In this document: positions 4,798 to 6,590 of the stretch, piece by piece
How the letters are laid out: each line of letters starts with the position of its first letter
How positions within the stretch are numbered: position 1 is the first letter of the stretch
Origin: Bacteroidales bacterium
GTDB taxonomy: Bacteria; Bacteroidota; Bacteroidia; Bacteroidales; VadinHA17
Assembly: GCA_003501665.1 (NCBI GenBank)
Contig: DNOQ01000114.1
Span: forward strand, 5,263 to 11,852
DNA: 6,590 nucleotides
Direction: 5' to 3'
Made by a program: the position numbers and the translations under genes
The notes under the pieces: generated by a model
Databases searched by the model: none
Told to the model about the DNA's origin: nothing
Seen by the model: only the letters and a program-made list of their open reading frames with translations

Positions 4798-5480
4798 AAA
4801 GCATCAGGATTCTTCTCGCGGAAGACGACAGTAATCTCGGATATCTGTTACAGAATTATCTCACTGTCAAAAATTTTGAGACCTCACTCCTGACCAATGG
4901 TGTAAGTGCACTGGAAGCCTTCACAAAGGAGCATTTTGATCTCTGCATCCTCGATATAATGATGCCGGGAATGGATGGTCTGACCCTTGTACGCGAATTG
5001 CGAAGGATGAAGCCTGAGATACCGGTAATTTTTCTGACGGCAAAAAGTCAGAAAGAAGACATACTTGAGGGTTTCAGATCGGGTGCAGATGACTATATTA
5101 CCAAACCATTCTCAATGGAAGAGCTACTATACAGGATACAGGCCATACTTAAAAGAACCTCTTCCGCAAATGGAAATAAAAAACAGGATTCATACAATAT
5201 AGGGAAATATACTTTCGATACGGTTAAACAGCTCCTGATCCTGGAAGACCAGGCAATAAAACTCACAACGAAAGAATCCGAACTTCTTGAACTGCTTTGC
5301 AAATATGGCAGGGATACCCTTGAACGGAACTTCGCACTTAAATCAATCTGGATTGATGATAATTACTTCAACGCCCGAAGTATGGATGTCTATATCACCA
5401 GGCTAAGAAAATACCTTAAGAAAGATCCTGATGTCAAAATCCTGAATGTCCATGGAAAAGGTTATAAGCTGATATGCTGA
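4794..5480 (+). CDS. rprY: OmpR/PhoB-family response regulator, RprY-like
   Basis: This 228-residue cytoplasmic transcription factor has an N-terminal receiver domain (about 4-118) and a C-terminal winged-helix DNA-binding domain (about 134-227). The receiver has the acidic pocket Asp11/Asp12, phosphoacceptor Asp54 in CILDIMMPGMDG, Thr82 and Lys104 (ITKPF), so it should be phosphorylation-competent. The recognition region ARSMDVYITRLRKYLK and the C-terminal hairpin HGKGYKL are strongly conserved in the RprY group. The ATG overlaps the kinase stop codon in an ATGA, which implies translational coupling and a cognate pair. The match to Bacteroides RprY is close along the whole length, from memory of that family. 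The GTTAA direct repeat upstream of the operon is a candidate binding site. The stop is only 6 bp from the end of convergent lepA. Confidence 0.94.
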   Translation: MKSIRILLAEDDSNLGYLLQNYLTVKNFETSLLTNGVSALEAFTKEHFDLCILDIMMPGMDGLTLVRELRRMKPEIPVIFLTAKSQKEDILEGFRSGADDYITKPFSMEELLYRIQAILKRTSSANGNKKQDSYNIGKYTFDTVKQLLILEDQAIKLTTKESELLELLCKYGRDTLERNFALKSIWIDDNYFNARSMDVYITRLRKYLKKDPDVKILNVHGKGYKLIC

Positions 5481-5486
5481 AAAAAA

Positions 5487-6590
5487 TCAATCGAGTTTCA
5501 ACACTGCCAGAAAAGCCTGCTGTGGAACTTCAACATTACCAATCTGCCTCATTCTTTTTTTACCTTTCTTCTGTTTTTCCAGAAGTTTTCTTTTCCTTGT
5601 TATGTCTCCACCATAACATTTGGCGGTAACATCTTTTCTAACCGCTTTTACGGTTTCACGGGCTATGATCTTTGCTCCTATGGCAGCCTGAATTGCAATT
5701 TCAAACTGCTGGCGTGGTATAAGTTCCTTAAGCTTGACACACATCTTCCGGCCAAAATCATAGGCATTACCCCGGTAAATAAGAGTTGACAGTGCATCGA
5801 CCATCTCTCCGTTCAGAAGAATATCAAGCCTGACCAGGTCGGCTTTCTGATAGGCAGTATAATAATAGTCGAATGAAGCATATCCCTTTGAAATACTTTT
5901 CAGTTTATCGTAGAAATCAAATACAATTTCGGAAAGAGGCATCTCGAAAGTGAGTTCAACCCTGTCACGCGTAAGATAGACCTGATTTTTCAGTGTTCCT
6001 CTCTTATCTATACATAGCTTCATTATTGTACCGGTATAATCTGCAAGTGTTATTACCTGTGCAACTATATATGGTTCTTCAATACGTTCAATAATTGTTA
6101 AGGCAGGAAGACCTGAAGGATTATGAACATCAATCTCTTCACCCCTGGTGGTAATTACCTTATATGAAACGTTGGGAACAGTGGTAATGACATCCATATT
6201 GAATTCGCGGTCAAGCCTTTCCTGGACAATCTCCATGTGGAGCAATCCCAGGAATCCGCATCTGAATCCAAATCCGAGAGCAGCTGATGATTCCGGCACA
6301 AATGAGAGAGACGCGTCATTTAGCTGCAATTTCTCTATTGAGCTTCTGAGATCCTCATATTCATCAGCATCCACAGGATAAATTCCGGCAAAAACCATCG
6401 GTTTAACCTCTTCAAATCCTTCAATAGCCTTAGCACACGGATTTTTAACGTGGGTGATGGTATCTCCTACCCTGACCTCTGAAGAGATCTTGACGCCGGT
6501 TATTATATAGCCGACATCGCCAGGTTGCATTATATCACGCGGATCCTGTCTGAGCTTAAGGACACCTATCTCTTCAGCATTATATTCATG
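5487..6590 (-). CDS. lepA: Elongation factor 4 (LepA), C-terminal part, cut by the window edge
   Basis: LepA is a ribosome-binding GTPase related to EF-G, proposed to act on stalled or misassembled translation complexes. The window holds the last 367 residues of a protein usually near 600. The N-terminal GTPase domain lies beyond the right edge, so the G motifs cannot be checked. Visible parts (fragment numbering) are the end of domain II (about 1-62, GDVGYIITGVK..VGDTITH), domain III (about 75-145, with GFRCGFLGLLHMEI), domain V (about 170-275) and the LepA-specific C-terminal domain (about 276-367). The last contains the basic CYGGDITRKRKLLEKQKKGK segment and ends AFLAVLKLD. The frame is open to the window edge, so the ATG at 6530 is internal Met, not a start. 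It is transcribed toward the regulator gene and the two stops are 6 bp apart. Confidence 0.96.
   Translation of the reverse strand, partial: HEYNAEEIGVLKLRQDPRDIMQPGDVGYIITGVKISSEVRVGDTITHVKNPCAKAIEGFEEVKPMVFAGIYPVDADEYEDLRSSIEKLQLNDASLSFVPESSAALGFGFRCGFLGLLHMEIVQERLDREFNMDVITTVPNVSYKVITTRGEEIDVHNPSGLPALTIIERIEEPYIVAQVITLADYTGTIMKLCIDKRGTLKNQVYLTRDRVELTFEMPLSEIVFDFYDKLKSISKGYASFDYYYTAYQKADLVRLDILLNGEMVDALSTLIYRGNAYDFGRKMCVKLKELIPRQQFEIAIQAAIGAKIIARETVKAVRKDVTAKCYGGDITRKRKLLEKQKKGKKRMRQIGNVEVPQQAFLAVLKLD

Noticed and set aside
5549..5555. T7 run on the plus strand after the regulator gene, as a possible terminator
   Set aside because: No stem precedes it, and it encodes the lysine-rich C-terminal region of lepA on the other strand.
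6528..6530. ATG as the start of the minus-strand lepA gene
   Set aside because: The frame is open to the window edge and the 20 upstream residues (EYNAEEIGVLKL and so on) fit LepA domain II, so this is an internal methionine.
1..6590. A novel defence, mobile or biosynthetic system
   Set aside because: All six substantial genes belong to recognisable core families in expected order. No toxin, nuclease cassette, repeat array, integrase or foreign-composition island was seen.

Overview
This looks like chromosomal DNA from a Bacteroidota bacterium, probably in or near the order Bacteroidales; I cannot resolve it further from sequence alone. Supporting signs are the gene order acpP-fabF-rnc followed by an IPExxxVDY-type protein, a two-component pair resembling RprX/RprY of Bacteroides, A+T-rich intergenic DNA, near-absence of Shine-Dalgarno sequences, and promoter elements of the Bacteroidota TAnnTTTG(C) type. 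No mobile element, CRISPR array, tRNA or rRNA was seen. Most of the window is ordinary core-genome content.

Region 1 (1-2856, + strand) is a housekeeping operon: acyl carrier protein (acpP), the condensing enzyme that elongates its acyl chains (fabF), ribonuclease III (rnc), and a small conserved protein of unknown function. It ends in a clear Rho-independent terminator at 2823-2856. Two further hairpins lie inside the operon: one overlaps the acpP stop codon, and one covers the bases just upstream of the last gene's start codon.

Region 2 (2857-3240) has no established gene but is dense in signals. It holds a doubtful 40-codon ORF, inverted and direct repeats of GTTAA, a TACTTTTG promoter element, and a leader of about 110 nt. 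Most of that leader can fold into two adjacent hairpins, each with a smaller hairpin nested inside. The second would pair with the GTG start codon of the kinase gene. A small competing hairpin and a 14-codon upstream ORF lie in the same stretch. This leader is the most interesting part of the window.

Region 3 (3241-5480, + strand) is a two-gene operon for a membrane sensor histidine kinase with a large extracytoplasmic domain and an OmpR/PhoB-type response regulator. The two overlap by ATGA, so they are probably translationally coupled. The GTTAA direct repeat upstream has the spacing typical of OmpR-family sites, so autoregulation is a reasonable hypothesis.

Region 4 (5487-6590, - strand) is the C-terminal part of lepA (elongation factor 4), running off the right edge. 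It converges on the response regulator gene with only 6 bp between stop codons and no recognisable terminator.
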